NCBI GenBank assembly: GCA_020696345.1
Contig: JAEHCK010000001.1
Location: 1-64,000 of the forward strand
Reading direction: 5' to 3'
Length of the DNA: 64,000 nucleotides
Source of the DNA: Thermoplasmata archaeon
GTDB taxonomy: Archaea > Thermoplasmatota > Penumbrarchaeia > JAEHCK01
Shown here: piece by piece, positions 25,378-35,946 of the stretch
Layout of the letters: the number at the start of each line of letters is the position of its first letter
Position numbering within the stretch: the first letter of the stretch is position 1
Notes under the pieces: generated by a model
Databases searched by the model: none
The model's input: only the letters and a program-made list of their open reading frames with translations
Told to the model about the DNA's origin: nothing
Program-made: the position numbers and the translations under genes

Positions 25378-25697
25378 ATTATGCTTGGCTTGATATATAA
25401 TGTTTGTCTAATAGATAAGAAAATTAACCAGTAAGTAATAAAAACATGCCATGGAGATGACCGAAAGTGATAATATATCAGAAGATAGGTGCCATTATTG
25501 GAATAGCATTTTCAAGAATACGAAGCGAAAAGGCGTCGACGAAGGGTAAAAGAGAATAGGGTTGTCGGGTTCGGAATATACCAGAATAATGAAGAGTAGA
25601 AATCCCAAACCCAAAATCTCAAGAAAACCCCAACACAAACAACAATATATAGTAATGAGGTAAGTGCTTAATGAGTAATTTAAAATATTTTTAATTT
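25378..25697. other. Intergenic region with unclear short frames
   Basis: No gene is secure. A plus-strand frame near 25469-25561 beginning at GTG after GGAGATG (about 30 residues, VIIYQKIGAIIGIAF...) may be a remnant. The 3' part is low complexity. Confidence 0.3.
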
Positions 25698-28600
25698 TTA
25701 CTCATCCCATTCAATTAAATCTGATAAATCGTCAAATTCTTCACTTTTATTTTGAGATTTTCTCATTTCATTTCTTTGGTTTGATCTTCGTTTCGAATAT
25801 TGTTTTTTTCTATAATATCCTAAATTTTGTGATGGTGATATTCTTCTTCTATTATTTCGTCTTTTAATAGATCTTCGAGTAATATTAGAGTTATAGTTAT
25901 AAGATTTCCAGTTTTGGTAATAATAATCATTGTTTTTGAGATGTTGTTCGGATCGTAAAAAGCGATTATATTTTATGGTTAAAAACACGATTAATATAAT
26001 ACTTATAATAATTATAATAGAAATTAGAATCCAAATCCAATCCAAATTTGTAATTTCATATTTAGATTCTTTTTCTTTCCATTTAGTGTTGTCTAGCGGA
26101 TAAGCATCATCACCATCATGGTAAAAGTCGCCATCAGTATCATTTAATAATGGGTTAGTTCCTATTTTTAGTTCTTCACTATCATTGATACCATCATTAT
26201 CATCATCTGGATCTGCATTATTTCCAATATTATCCCCATCTGTATCCACCCATTCTTTCATATCCAATGGAAAGTCATCACTATTATCCCCAACATTGTC
26301 ATTATCAGTATCCAACCAATCTTTAGGATCATTCGGAAATTTATCCATATCATCTGGAAACTTATCACCATCAGTATCCATTTTTGTTGTAAAGGTCCAA
26401 CGGTAAGTTTTATCTAATGGATTTCCTACGAGATCTGTTCCGTTTTCATCAATAGTAATTATGTATGTTGTGGTGTAGTATAAATCGGATTCAGGTACAA
26501 AAGTCATCGTGTTATTATTCCATGTAAATTCTCCTTTTATAGTAGGAAATATAGAAAATGATTCTTCTACCTTTAATTGATCCATTGGTTCGTTAAATGT
26601 GACCGTAATATTGGTTGTCGTCGCTACTTCATTACCAGTTGGTGATTTTTCTTTAATCATTGGAAGGTCGATATCAGTTGATATAATTGTGATTTGAATT
26701 GTATGTGAGTTAGAATTATATTCCCCGTCTGAAACTGTTATATTAATTTCCTCAGTTAAAACAGAATTAGGAAAATTAAAAATGATATCTAATCCATCTA
26801 TTTCCACATATTTTGAATCTATATGAATGGTTAAATCAGTAAGATTATTATCTACATCATTCACATATTGCGAGAAGTCTAATAAATATTCTTCTAATGC
26901 ATTTATAGTTAAATTTTTTGGTGCACCAGATATAACTGGAGCATCATTTACATTTAATACTTTCAATATAAAATAATGTTCATCTGATCCACCATGATTA
27001 TCTGTCACTTTAATTTTTACCCAATATTCACCAACATTATCATTAGTAGGAGTCCCATATAATTTCAATTGTAAAGGATTCCATTTCAACCAAGTCGCAT
27101 TAGAATTAAATGTCCAATACAATGTATCTTTAAAATCATCGTCAATAGCCGAATAAATCACAGAGTAAAATTCATCTTCAATAGCCAATAATTGATCTTT
27201 TGTATTAATAACAGGATTATCATTTGTGTTGTTTACAATTAAAGTATAATTTCGTTCATCATATCCATCATGACCATCAGAGACATTTATTATTACCCAA
27301 TATCCACCCACATCATCATTATCAGGTAAACCATAAATGAAAAGATTAATACCATCTGAGGCAAATTCTAGCCATTCAGCATCAGATTTGTAGGTCCCGT
27401 TTAATAATGTGGTTTCAATATCAGTAGAATTAATAATCATTTCATAATATTCATCTTCAATTGCCAAATCTAATTTATGAGTTATAATCGATGGTTTATT
27501 ATTTAATATTAAAACAGCATCTGAATCTTCAATCCATCCGGTATTACTTTGATCAGCGTCAGTAAATTTTACTCTAAAATCATAAGGTCCACATTCTATT
27601 GTTATTGTTAAATTAAATATAACTTGCCAAAAATTAAATTTATATTCTTCATTTTCAAAATCTTTCCAGACACCTGAAGGGGTTTTATATTGAATTTCAC
27701 ATTTTAAAATATCTTTGGAGGTTTCAATATCCGTCCCATTTGCATATATAACCAAGGAATCTGTTCTATAAATCTGATCTTTAGAATATGAAATTACACC
27801 CTCAGGAACATTATTTTTTACAATTATCATATCTAAATCTACAAACCAATCATTATAATCATTATCCAAATCAATGAAACTATAACGGAAATCATAAGTT
27901 CCTAATTCAGCATTAATAGATGGAATAAATGTTGCTTCCCAATGATTTATTTTATATTTTTCATTAGTAATATCTATCCATTCACTCGATGGGGTTCTAT
28001 ATTGAATCTTACAAAGTAATTCATCTTCTAAATTTTCAATATCACTTCCATTAATATATATTGTCAAGGTTTTTGTTCTGAAAACAGAAAAATTGGAATA
28101 TTTAATATTTTGAATTTTTGGAATATTATTTTTTATAGTAATATTATCAAAATCTTCCAACCAGCTGCTATAATTTCCATCTTTATCTTTAAATCTAACT
28201 CTAATATCAAATTTACCAAGTTTAATATCTTTTGATGGCGTAAATATAACTTCCCAATGATCATTATTATAAATAGAATTAGAAAGATTGATCCAAGAAC
28301 TAGAAGGAGACCTATATTGGACTATACATAAGAGAGAGTTTTCTGAGTTTTCAATATCTGTGCCATTAATATATAAAATGATTGAATTAGTTCTATAGAG
28401 TTGTAAACTTGAATACTTTATGTCCAATGCTTTTGGATGATTGTTTAAAACATAAATTTTATCTAAATGTTCTGTCCAATCTGATGAATCCATATTTCCA
28501 TCTACTATTTTGATCTTAAAATCAAAAGCTCCAACGTATATTTGTGAAGATGGAGTAAAAGTTATGATCCATCTACCAGCTTGATAATGTTTAGATGTAA

Positions 28601-31523
28601 TTTCAGTCCAACTTCCTATTGAAGATCTATAATAAATTATACAATTTAATAAATGTTCGGGTGTTTCAACATCTGAAGCATTTATAAAAATAATTAATGT
28701 TTGTGTACGATTTATATTTAAAGTTGAATACAAAAAATCAGTTAGAGTAGGTAAATTATTTTTTACATTAAATGTATCGTATTCCCATAAACTCCAATTA
28801 TTTACAGAATCGTTGAATCGACATCTAAATGAATATTCACCTAATTCGGCATTAACTGAAGGTTTATAAGAAATCTGCCAGAATCCTGTCGGCGAGTTTC
28901 CTATATAATCTGCTCCAGTTAAATTATTCCAAGTTCCAGTTGGTGATTTATATTGTGTTTTACAATATAAATCCGATTCTTTCTCTTGATAATGATAACC
29001 ACTAAAATTGAAGGTAATCGAATTATTTCGATAAATCGTATCTGTGGATTTTTGAACGTTTGTCACAAATGGAATTTTAGGTATTTCAAAATTATTAATA
29101 TTTGACCAACCAATATTTGAATCTGGTGGTGTTGAATAATTTGCCATTACCCGCCAATAAAAAATTTCCGAAGTTAAAGTTGGTAATATATAGCTTGTGG
29201 ACCCAATTGTTGTATTAATAGAAGGTGATGAAAAATCACTATTATTATCAAGTTGAATCCAGTATGAACTTACATCGCCATTGGTTGTTGAGTCGTATGC
29301 ATAATAACTTAGCATTGGTGTAATATCATAAATTATCGAATTATTGAGTGGAGAAATCAAATAAGGTAAGCATTTTGGTATTACTACATTTTTTTTACCC
29401 ATAGATGTAGTACGTCCTAAACCTTCACCGCCGGGAAGGGCTCCAGGTTTTGTAGGTGCACTTCCGCCATTTCCTTTTCTGGCGGAAATCATAGTATCCG
29501 AAAAAATTGCCAATTTACCTTTTAATATTATTACTGCATCTCCACCATCACCAACATTTCCTTTTAAAATATTTTTACCTCCAATTGCATATCCATTTGA
29601 ACCACCACCACCTCCATAACCACCACCACCACCACCTCCTTTCCAAGTTGACATTGGATTCCCCTTACCACCATTACCACCATTACCACCATTACCACCA
29701 GTAGTCTTAATATTAGTACCAGAAATAATTGAATTTCTATTTGTAGATATGTTAATAAAAGTATCTCCTCCAGTTCCAACATCTCCTATTACATAGGTTT
29801 TTCCACCATTGTGCCCAGTTCCACCACCACCACCACCTCCATAACCACCACCACCACCGCCTGAACCACCACCACCACCATTTCCTCCATTACCTGCATC
29901 TCCTCCCCTTCCTCCAAAACAATTAAAATTTGATTTTATTAAATTAAGAATATTTGACATTATCTTGAATGAAACTTTTCCACCACTTCCTACAGAATCA
30001 TTAACATACCCCCAACCGGGTCCCAATGATCCTGCCATACTACCACCTCCGTTACCCCCACCTCCTCCATATCCTGCACCACCACCTCCACCTTGACCTT
30101 TTCCACTATTATATGGCTTACACGATCCTCCATTACCACCTTTCCCACCTTTACCTGCAAAACATGAAATATCTGTTGAGATGATATTTAATAATTTATT
30201 GGAAATTATGGAAAAGTTAATTAATCCCCCTGATCCAACGAAATCAGTTACATGACCATCTCCCCCATCATGTAGTTGTCCACCCCCGCCACCACCACCA
30301 TAACCTCCACCACCACCTGCTCCATATTCAGTTGTTGACCCACCGTTACCCGCTTTACCACCATTTCCACAAACAATATTTATAGAGCATTTTGAGATAT
30401 TAAAATAACTAGAATTTATGAAAATATTAGAACGTCCTCCAGCTCCTACAAATCCGCTTATAAATCCTCCATCACCACCAGGATTTCTATAACTCCCTCC
30501 ACCACCACCACCATAACCTCCACCACCACCACCCCTACTTGTCCACTGATTACCCCCTCGATCCCCTGCATCTCCAGCATTACCTCCGTGTCCAGTATTG
30601 CAATCAATGGTGGTATTCGTTACATCTAAATCTATTGAATTTATAATAAAGTTTACATTTCCTCCGGTACCAACAAAGCCAGCAACATTTCCACCTGGGC
30701 GACCCCCGTTTGAGGATCCAAACCCACCAGAACCACCAGTATAACCGCCTCCATTTCCTCCTTTTGAACCGCTGATTTCGCCATCGCCACCATCAGCTGC
30801 ATTTCCACCTTTTCCACCATTTAAATGAATGTCAGTATTATTTATTTCTATACCAATTTTAGAAATACAGTTAATATTCAACGTGGCATTACCACCAGAT
30901 GCAATATATCCAGAAATATCTTTTCCATTTGTCCATGCATTACATTGTGTATCTGTAGAAGGTGGTAAATCAAAACCATTTCCACCATTCAAATTTATTT
31001 TCGAATCTTTTATTATTACGGTTTTGTTTACTGAAATATTAATTACTGCATCTCCTCCTTTACTCATTGGTATAAAAGAAATGTATGGACCTTTTGTTGT
31101 TATATTTGCCCAACCATCAGATCCAATAATAATAATTTCTGAGTTATTTGTAACATTAAAATAATCACAGGTTCCATTGATACCTACATTACCTGCATGT
31201 GTAGTTGTACTTAAAGTTATAGTACCACTATTAATTTCAACAATTGATCCGTTTTCGAGAAAAATATTCCATGCATTTAATGTCGTTCCACTGGGTACGA
31301 GAAGCTTCCCATTTCCCTTTATTGTAATATTTTTCCATATCTCACTACCAGAGACGGTATAAGTAGATATTACCGTCAAGTTTTGTCCCGTATCAGCTTT
31401 TGCATTATCATTAGAAAAAGTAATGAATCCTATAAAACCTCCAAATATAATTATCCATACTACAATCATTGAAAATATCTTGTTTTTTGCTAATTTGAGA
31501 TTAATTGATCCCATAGCCCTCAT
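25698..31523 (-). CDS. Giant surface protein with glycine-rich beta-helix, Ig-like repeats and calcium repeats
   Basis: About 1940 residues. Order: signal segment (about 14-34); a region of parallel-beta-like rungs (about 60-230); about six glycine-rich repeats (about 230-700), each pairing a rung such as VGTGGNVNFIINS with GGGGGGYGGGGGG loops; five Ig-like repeats of about 105 residues (about 820-1370; motifs YRTxSLxIYxNGTDIE and YKTPSGxW); two to three cadherin-like domains; a Big_5-type Ig (ITVTFNEPMDQL); thrombospondin type 3 calcium repeats (about 1708-1811); a membrane helix (about 1830-1850); and a basic cytoplasmic tail. Many NxS/T sequons suggest heavy glycosylation. Start is either of two nearby ATGs (31523, 31514). 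Probably an envelope or adhesion fibre; no enzyme motif. Confidence 0.88.
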   Translation of the reverse strand: MRAMGSINLKLAKNKIFSMIVVWIIIFGGFIGFITFSNDNAKADTGQNLTVISTYTVSGSEIWKNITIKGNGKLLVPSGTTLNAWNIFLENGSIVEINSGTITLSTTTHAGNVGINGTCDYFNVTNNSEIIIIGSDGWANITTKGPYISFIPMSKGGDAVINISVNKTVIIKDSKINLNGGNGFDLPPSTDTQCNAWTNGKDISGYIASGGNATLNINCISKIGIEINNTDIHLNGGKGGNAADGGDGEISGSKGGNGGGYTGGSGGFGSSNGGRPGGNVAGFVGTGGNVNFIINSIDLDVTNTTIDCNTGHGGNAGDAGDRGGNQWTSRGGGGGGYGGGGGGSYRNPGGDGGFISGFVGAGGRSNIFINSSYFNISKCSINIVCGNGGKAGNGGSTTEYGAGGGGGYGGGGGGGQLHDGGDGHVTDFVGSGGLINFSIISNKLLNIISTDISCFAGKGGKGGNGGSCKPYNSGKGQGGGGGAGYGGGGGNGGGSMAGSLGPGWGYVNDSVGSGGKVSFKIMSNILNLIKSNFNCFGGRGGDAGNGGNGGGGGSGGGGGGYGGGGGGGTGHNGGKTYVIGDVGTGGDTFINISTNRNSIISGTNIKTTGGNGGNGGNGGKGNPMSTWKGGGGGGGYGGGGGSNGYAIGGKNILKGNVGDGGDAVIILKGKLAIFSDTMISARKGNGGSAPTKPGALPGGEGLGRTTSMGKKNVVIPKCLPYLISPLNNSIIYDITPMLSYYAYDSTTNGDVSSYWIQLDNNSDFSSPSINTTIGSTSYILPTLTSEIFYWRVMANYSTPPDSNIGWSNINNFEIPKIPFVTNVQKSTDTIYRNNSITFNFSGYHYQEKESDLYCKTQYKSPTGTWNNLTGADYIGNSPTGFWQISYKPSVNAELGEYSFRCRFNDSVNNWSLWEYDTFNVKNNLPTLTDFLYSTLNINRTQTLIIFINASDVETPEHLLNCIIYYRSSIGSWTEITSKHYQAGRWIITFTPSSQIYVGAFDFKIKIVDGNMDSSDWTEHLDKIYVLNNHPKALDIKYSSLQLYRTNSIILYINGTDIENSENSLLCIVQYRSPSSSWINLSNSIYNNDHWEVIFTPSKDIKLGKFDIRVRFKDKDGNYSSWLEDFDNITIKNNIPKIQNIKYSNFSVFRTKTLTIYINGSDIENLEDELLCKIQYRTPSSEWIDITNEKYKINHWEATFIPSINAELGTYDFRYSFIDLDNDYNDWFVDLDMIIVKNNVPEGVISYSKDQIYRTDSLVIYANGTDIETSKDILKCEIQYKTPSGVWKDFENEEYKFNFWQVIFNLTITIECGPYDFRVKFTDADQSNTGWIEDSDAVLILNNKPSIITHKLDLAIEDEYYEMIINSTDIETTLLNGTYKSDAEWLEFASDGINLFIYGLPDNDDVGGYWVIINVSDGHDGYDERNYTLIVNNTNDNPVINTKDQLLAIEDEFYSVIYSAIDDDFKDTLYWTFNSNATWLKWNPLQLKLYGTPTNDNVGEYWVKIKVTDNHGGSDEHYFILKVLNVNDAPVISGAPKNLTINALEEYLLDFSQYVNDVDNNLTDLTIHIDSKYVEIDGLDIIFNFPNSVLTEEINITVSDGEYNSNSHTIQITIISTDIDLPMIKEKSPTGNEVATTTNITVTFNEPMDQLKVEESFSIFPTIKGEFTWNNNTMTFVPESDLYYTTTYIITIDENGTDLVGNPLDKTYRWTFTTKMDTDGDKFPDDMDKFPNDPKDWLDTDNDNVGDNSDDFPLDMKEWVDTDGDNIGNNADPDDDNDGINDSEELKIGTNPLLNDTDGDFYHDGDDAYPLDNTKWKEKESKYEITNLDWIWILISIIIIISIILIVFLTIKYNRFLRSEQHLKNNDYYYQNWKSYNYNSNITRRSIKRRNNRRRISPSQNLGYYRKKQYSKRRSNQRNEMRKSQNKSEEFDDLSDLIEWDE

Positions 31524-32234
31524 CCCTTGATATCTGATGGAATTATATTATTGAATTACTTTCTAAATATTAAATTTTATTCTTTATTTTTTCGTTCTAT
31601 GAATAGAGTCTGCAATATTAATACTATTCCAAATTAAATTTATTGATTTCTCCTGTTTATAAAAACTATAAAAACTTTTCTATCACCGATTCTGTTTCAT
31701 GCTCGGTTGATAAGGGTTACCATACGGTAATTATTTCCTCACCGGTGATAAACAAGGTTACTTTCTATTTAATGCAATAATATCAAAATGGAAAAATGGA
31801 ATATTGGAAGAATAGGTGGATGTATAAACCGACCGTTTTGATATTATGATAATGTGAAGCCCTTTGGGAAGGTGGACAACTGGGCCTTCGACAGACCAAT
31901 ACAAATCAATAATGATTAAAATCGTTGGTTGACCGTTTTATTCTATTACTGATGATAATCACTAGTGGAAGGTATACCACTATACTTCAATATTACTAAT
32001 ATTTAATAGTAAGTAACAAACCCAAAAATCAAAGAAAATCCCAACGACCAAACTCAAACTGATTATTTAACGATATAAACATGAGTCAGGAGTTGAGAGT
32101 CCCTGACCCCTAAATTGTGATCCCTGTGGTTAGAATTCCAAATTTAATTATAATCATCATCAAAGGAATTCTAACCTCCAACAAAAATAAGAATTAATCA
32201 ATAAGGTAACTTATTTTTGTGCTGGACCCCTGAT
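31524..32234. other. Intergenic region with dispersed repeats
   Basis: Between the two giant surface genes. It holds an ACCGACCGTT-type repeat (about 31831-31990, partner at 4786), an A plus C composite without B (32128-32221) and the CCTGACCCC motif (about 32100-32125). No gene. Confidence 0.6.
32128..32221 (+). repeat. Composite hairpin element lacking segment B
   Basis: GGTTAGAATTCC facing GGAATTCTAACC (A) is joined directly to ACAAAAATAAG facing CTTATTTTTGTG (C). The missing B segment suggests modules can be gained or lost. Confidence 0.65.
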
Positions 32235-35200
32235 TTAATACTGATCCTCGCCATATTCAGGCAAATATTGAGTTGGCTGTGGCCCCTGTAGATTTTGATA
32301 TTGCTGTTGAGTTTGAGGTTGAGGTGCGGGTACTTGAGGGTATTGTGGTTGAGAATAAACATCTCCCCCTTGTGGATATGGATATTGTGCTTGTTGTTGT
32401 TGAGTTTGAAATAGCTCCTGCTGCTGCAAAGGAGTTTGTGCGGGCGCTTGCGGATATTGCGGCTGAGTATGCATGTCCTGACCATACTGGCCCTGGCCTT
32501 GGCCATATTGACCATGACCAGGAGGTAGTTGATATGGATCCATGGGCAGTGGTGTGTCGGTGGGTGACTGTGGGGCATAGGCATAAGGTTGTGTTACCGG
32601 TCCGTCTGTCTGTAACGGTACCTGTAATTGGTCAGCGACAAGCTGCGGTGCTTGATCTGAGGCAAGTTTACCCTTCTTTTTCTTCTGCATCATCATTGCA
32701 AATAAAGCAATGATCGCAATAATGATAACCATAACAACACCGATGACGATCCCAAATGTGTTGGTTGTTGATGAGCTCTTGTCATCTGTTTCATTACTCT
32801 CAGGTGGTTTCGTATCGTTCTTCTTCGGCGGCGTGATCACTTCACCTTCCTTTACTTGAATACTAATGGTAACCGATACCTCTTCTCCTTGACTATCGGT
32901 AACACTCAATGTTATGAGGTGTTCACCCGGTTCGATCGTGATCCCCGTGACATTTTGTTCGTAGCCGATGGCGCCACTTTCACTGCTGGACCAATAGAAA
33001 GAAAGTGATTCTTCATTACCTTCGGCCAGATCAGGATCACTCACTATTGCTAAAAGGTCGATGGTCTGCTCGAATTCGTAAATATCTCCATCTGTGGGGC
33101 TCATAATGCTAACTACTGGTGGATCGTTGACCGATTCAACCAAAACTTTCAAAGTAGCATTATCGTATAATTGGCCGTCAAATAGCATGACATTTACATT
33201 ATCGCTGGAGATCTTACCGGGATAATTGAAAGCCAAGATATAACCCGTGACAGTAACATAATCTGATTTCACCAATATCTCAAGATCCTTTTCATCAGTG
33301 TCGATGTCAGAGATATATGGGAATAGATTAAATTGGAATTGTTCATCCTCTACCACATTAATTGCGGGTAGTTCTGCTAATACGGGTGGGTCATTTACTG
33401 GAGTAATGCTGATTTCGATATCAAAATATACTGGGTTATCTTCCGAAGGGTCTTGGTCATAGACCGTAACATTGACCTGGTCAGAAGTGATTGCATCAGG
33501 ATATGTGAAATTAACTATACTGCCATCTTTTTCAATATGACCCGCATTAATGGCATATTCAGTTGATTTTATATCAAAAAATAGTTCGGTGATCGGTGTA
33601 TCAATATCTGATACATGATCCTGTAAATCCAATGAATACTTGATGTCTTCCTTCAATGTCAAGGGGTCAACCGGGGTGATAACCGGAGGATCGTCTACAG
33701 GAATTACTTCAACATTGATCTCCTTGTAAATTGTGAAGATATCATCACTCACTGAAAGATTGATGACATCCGTAACAACGCCCTCGGGATAGAGCAGTTG
33801 AAGTTCAAAACCGTTTAACGTTACATAAGATGAATCTTGGGCTAGAATTAATTCATTATCGGGTGTGTCAAGATCAGAAATAATGTTTGATAGATCTATT
33901 TTATATAATACATCCTCTTTGGGTTTAAGTGTGGGTATATTACCAATACTTGGCGGATAATTTAGAACCGTGGTAAAGTTAAAAATATACTCATCACCCG
34001 TTACATCGGCGATGCCGTTGCCATTACCATCTATTTGATTTGCATGCGAATCAGTAACATCGATGGTCATAGTAAATGTATATGTTTCATCTTTTATCAA
34101 GTGGGAATCAGGTGTAAAGTATACTATTGTTGGAGTTGCATCCCATGAAACTACCCCTGATATATCATTATCCTGTGAGTCTTTAAGATTGATGTTTGTT
34201 GTGGTAAGTGTTGAAGTGTCTAATTCTTCATCGAATGTAACTCTGATTATCTGGTTAACATCTACATTTATTTCCTCGTCGGTGGGATCTGATGATTCGA
34301 TCTTTGGCAGTTCTATATCAAAACCCATAGCATAAAGATCACCATTATCCGAGGCTACGAAAACCATATCTTTAATGATTGCCGGTGATGAAAGACCATA
34401 CGTATAAGAGGGAAATGTATGTGACCAAACTTCAGTACCGGATGCTCGATTTCTGCAATGCATACCATTCATTGAATTACCGATAAATACATAATCAGAA
34501 GTGACCGCGGGCGATCCACAAATACCCCAACTACCTGTGGGAGTGATCGTTTGGTCCCAGTATACGGTTGTTGAGCCGCCGCTGCCATAGGCGTCAAAAC
34601 AATATAAATGACTGTTTGTAGCGCCAATATAAACTCTACCATAAGCAACCGATGCGGACCCATAAACACCTTGGGCTCCTGCATTAGTGTTATATTCCCA
34701 ATATTTTGTTGTTGACCCACCGGAGCCAACTGCATCCACACAATATACCTTTGCATCCATACTGCCAAAATACACCCTACCATATTCTACGGCCGGTGTT
34801 GAAACTACATCATCACCAGTGGCGAATTTCCAGAGTAAATTACCATTAGATGCGTTGATACAATAAAGATCGTTAGTACCTGTATCATAAGACTCTCCAC
34901 CACCACAGTAGACTCTTCCATTCCAATACGCGGGTGAGCTCTCTGTTACAGTTGACCCGCCTAATGATGCGTTCCAAACCTTGGTACCATTATTGATCCA
35001 GACCGCATGCAAGCCTGAAGCATCTTGAGTAGAGTAGTAGATCTTTTTACCATCGGTCACAGGTGAGCCGGCGGCAAATCTAACACTAGTGGGGTTATAT
35101 ATCCAATAATTTGTAGTTGTTCCTGAACCTGTGGCATTCGCATCCAGACAGTATAGATCTCCATTACTTGCGGAAAAATATACACGGCCGTTGTGCACTA

Positions 35201-35570
35201 ATGGACTTCCATAAAGATTCCCAGCATTATATGACCATTGTAAACCGCCCGTCATATTATAACACCTAGTGGCGCCATTTGTACAAAGATAGATCTGGTC
35301 GTACATGACTACCGGCGAACCCCAATATGCGGCTGTGGCCGCACTCCAAAGTTCATAAAAATAACTCGGACCGGTTCCAGTTGTATTGCCCGTTCTTGCC
35401 GGGCCGCCACGAAACCCGGGCCATTGGTCGTTTGGTAGACCCGCGATCGGAATGTGGTCCGATCCACGCGATGGACCAGTATCTTCCGAAATAATGTTCG
35501 TTGGCCAAAGGGTTACACATAAGATCGAAATTACGATCATCCAGCAAACAATTATTCTAATTTTTATCAT
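32235..35570 (-). CDS. Surface protein with PQQ-type beta-propeller, Ig/cadherin-like domains and PQ-rich cytoplasmic tail
   Basis: A 1111-residue protein. It has a signal segment, then repeated propeller blades (about 45-415) with motifs such as GGLQWSYNAGN, GRVYFSASNGDLYCLDA and GNLLWKFATGDDVVSTPAV, typical of PQQ-binding-like (BamB-type) propellers. A Big_5 Ig (IRVTFDEELDTSTL) and several cadherin-like repeats (VNDPPVL and EDxxYxLDL) follow. A membrane helix is at about 938-960, and the last about 145 residues are rich in Pro, Gln and Tyr. The PQQ-like part usually serves protein binding, not a cofactor. The inside tail resembles that at 142-1143. Confidence 0.85.
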   Translation of the reverse strand: MIKIRIIVCWMIVISILCVTLWPTNIISEDTGPSRGSDHIPIAGLPNDQWPGFRGGPARTGNTTGTGPSYFYELWSAATAAYWGSPVVMYDQIYLCTNGATRCYNMTGGLQWSYNAGNLYGSPLVHNGRVYFSASNGDLYCLDANATGSGTTTNYWIYNPTSVRFAAGSPVTDGKKIYYSTQDASGLHAVWINNGTKVWNASLGGSTVTESSPAYWNGRVYCGGGESYDTGTNDLYCINASNGNLLWKFATGDDVVSTPAVEYGRVYFGSMDAKVYCVDAVGSGGSTTKYWEYNTNAGAQGVYGSASVAYGRVYIGATNSHLYCFDAYGSGGSTTVYWDQTITPTGSWGICGSPAVTSDYVFIGNSMNGMHCRNRASGTEVWSHTFPSYTYGLSSPAIIKDMVFVASDNGDLYAMGFDIELPKIESSDPTDEEINVDVNQIIRVTFDEELDTSTLTTTNINLKDSQDNDISGVVSWDATPTIVYFTPDSHLIKDETYTFTMTIDVTDSHANQIDGNGNGIADVTGDEYIFNFTTVLNYPPSIGNIPTLKPKEDVLYKIDLSNIISDLDTPDNELILAQDSSYVTLNGFELQLLYPEGVVTDVINLSVSDDIFTIYKEINVEVIPVDDPPVITPVDPLTLKEDIKYSLDLQDHVSDIDTPITELFFDIKSTEYAINAGHIEKDGSIVNFTYPDAITSDQVNVTVYDQDPSEDNPVYFDIEISITPVNDPPVLAELPAINVVEDEQFQFNLFPYISDIDTDEKDLEILVKSDYVTVTGYILAFNYPGKISSDNVNVMLFDGQLYDNATLKVLVESVNDPPVVSIMSPTDGDIYEFEQTIDLLAIVSDPDLAEGNEESLSFYWSSSESGAIGYEQNVTGITIEPGEHLITLSVTDSQGEEVSVTISIQVKEGEVITPPKKNDTKPPESNETDDKSSSTTNTFGIVIGVVMVIIIAIIALFAMMMQKKKKGKLASDQAPQLVADQLQVPLQTDGPVTQPYAYAPQSPTDTPLPMDPYQLPPGHGQYGQGQGQYGQDMHTQPQYPQAPAQTPLQQQELFQTQQQQAQYPYPQGGDVYSQPQYPQVPAPQPQTQQQYQNLQGPQPTQYLPEYGEDQY

Positions 35571-35670
35571 AATATCCCCTTAAAAAACATCTTATCATAC
35601 TATTTAACCATTGTTCAAACATGTGCTGACATGTACTGACAGAAGCAATGCGTTTTGGAAAAGTAAAAAT

Positions 35671-35780
35671 GTAAAAGTCAAATTTTAAACCTCAACAATT
35701 TTTCATAAAAAAATTGTCTGGAACTAAGAATTCTTAAAAATGCATTACAATTAATTCAGAATTCTTACCCAGTCAAAAGT
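35671..35780 (+). repeat. B-prime hairpin element, copy 2
   Basis: CAACAATTTTTCATAAAAAA followed by TTGTCTGGAACTAAGAATTC and TTCAGAATTCTTACCC, matching 23001-23120 and 39138-39270. Confidence 0.6.
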
Positions 35781-35792
35781 AGGAGTTAATTG

Positions 35793-35921
35793 TTAAGATG
35801 TTGTACGTGGCGCTTCATTATTAGGATGTTCTATTTTATAATTTATTATTAGGATGTTTGATTTATTTACGTTAAATCATTTATGCATCCTGCAATCTCA
35901 GCGACATATACAACATCCTGT
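35793..35921 (-). repeat. 28-base-unit array, copy 2 (inverted)
   Basis: Read on the minus strand, a leader with GGATGCATAAATGATTTAAC then AAATCAAACATCCTAAT precedes two 28-base units ending AACATCCTAAT and AACATCTTAAC. It matches the arrays at 5222-5441 and 50950-51131. Confidence 0.6.
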
Positions 35922-35946
35922 CATTTAGACATGAATTAAGATGAGT

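Larger units (their letters stand above)
35571..35946. other. Intergenic region with two repeats
   Basis: Contains a B-prime hairpin element (35671-35780) and an inverted 28-base-unit array (35793-35921). No gene. Confidence 0.6.

Noticed and set aside
29507-29782. Histidine-rich and valine-rich frames inside the giant protein gene
   Set aside because: They are shadows of glycine codon runs on the opposite strand or another frame.
30300-30600. Assembly artefact caused by the GGT/GGA repeats
   Set aside because: The frame stays open through all repeats and the intervening rungs differ, so a collapse or slippage is not indicated here.
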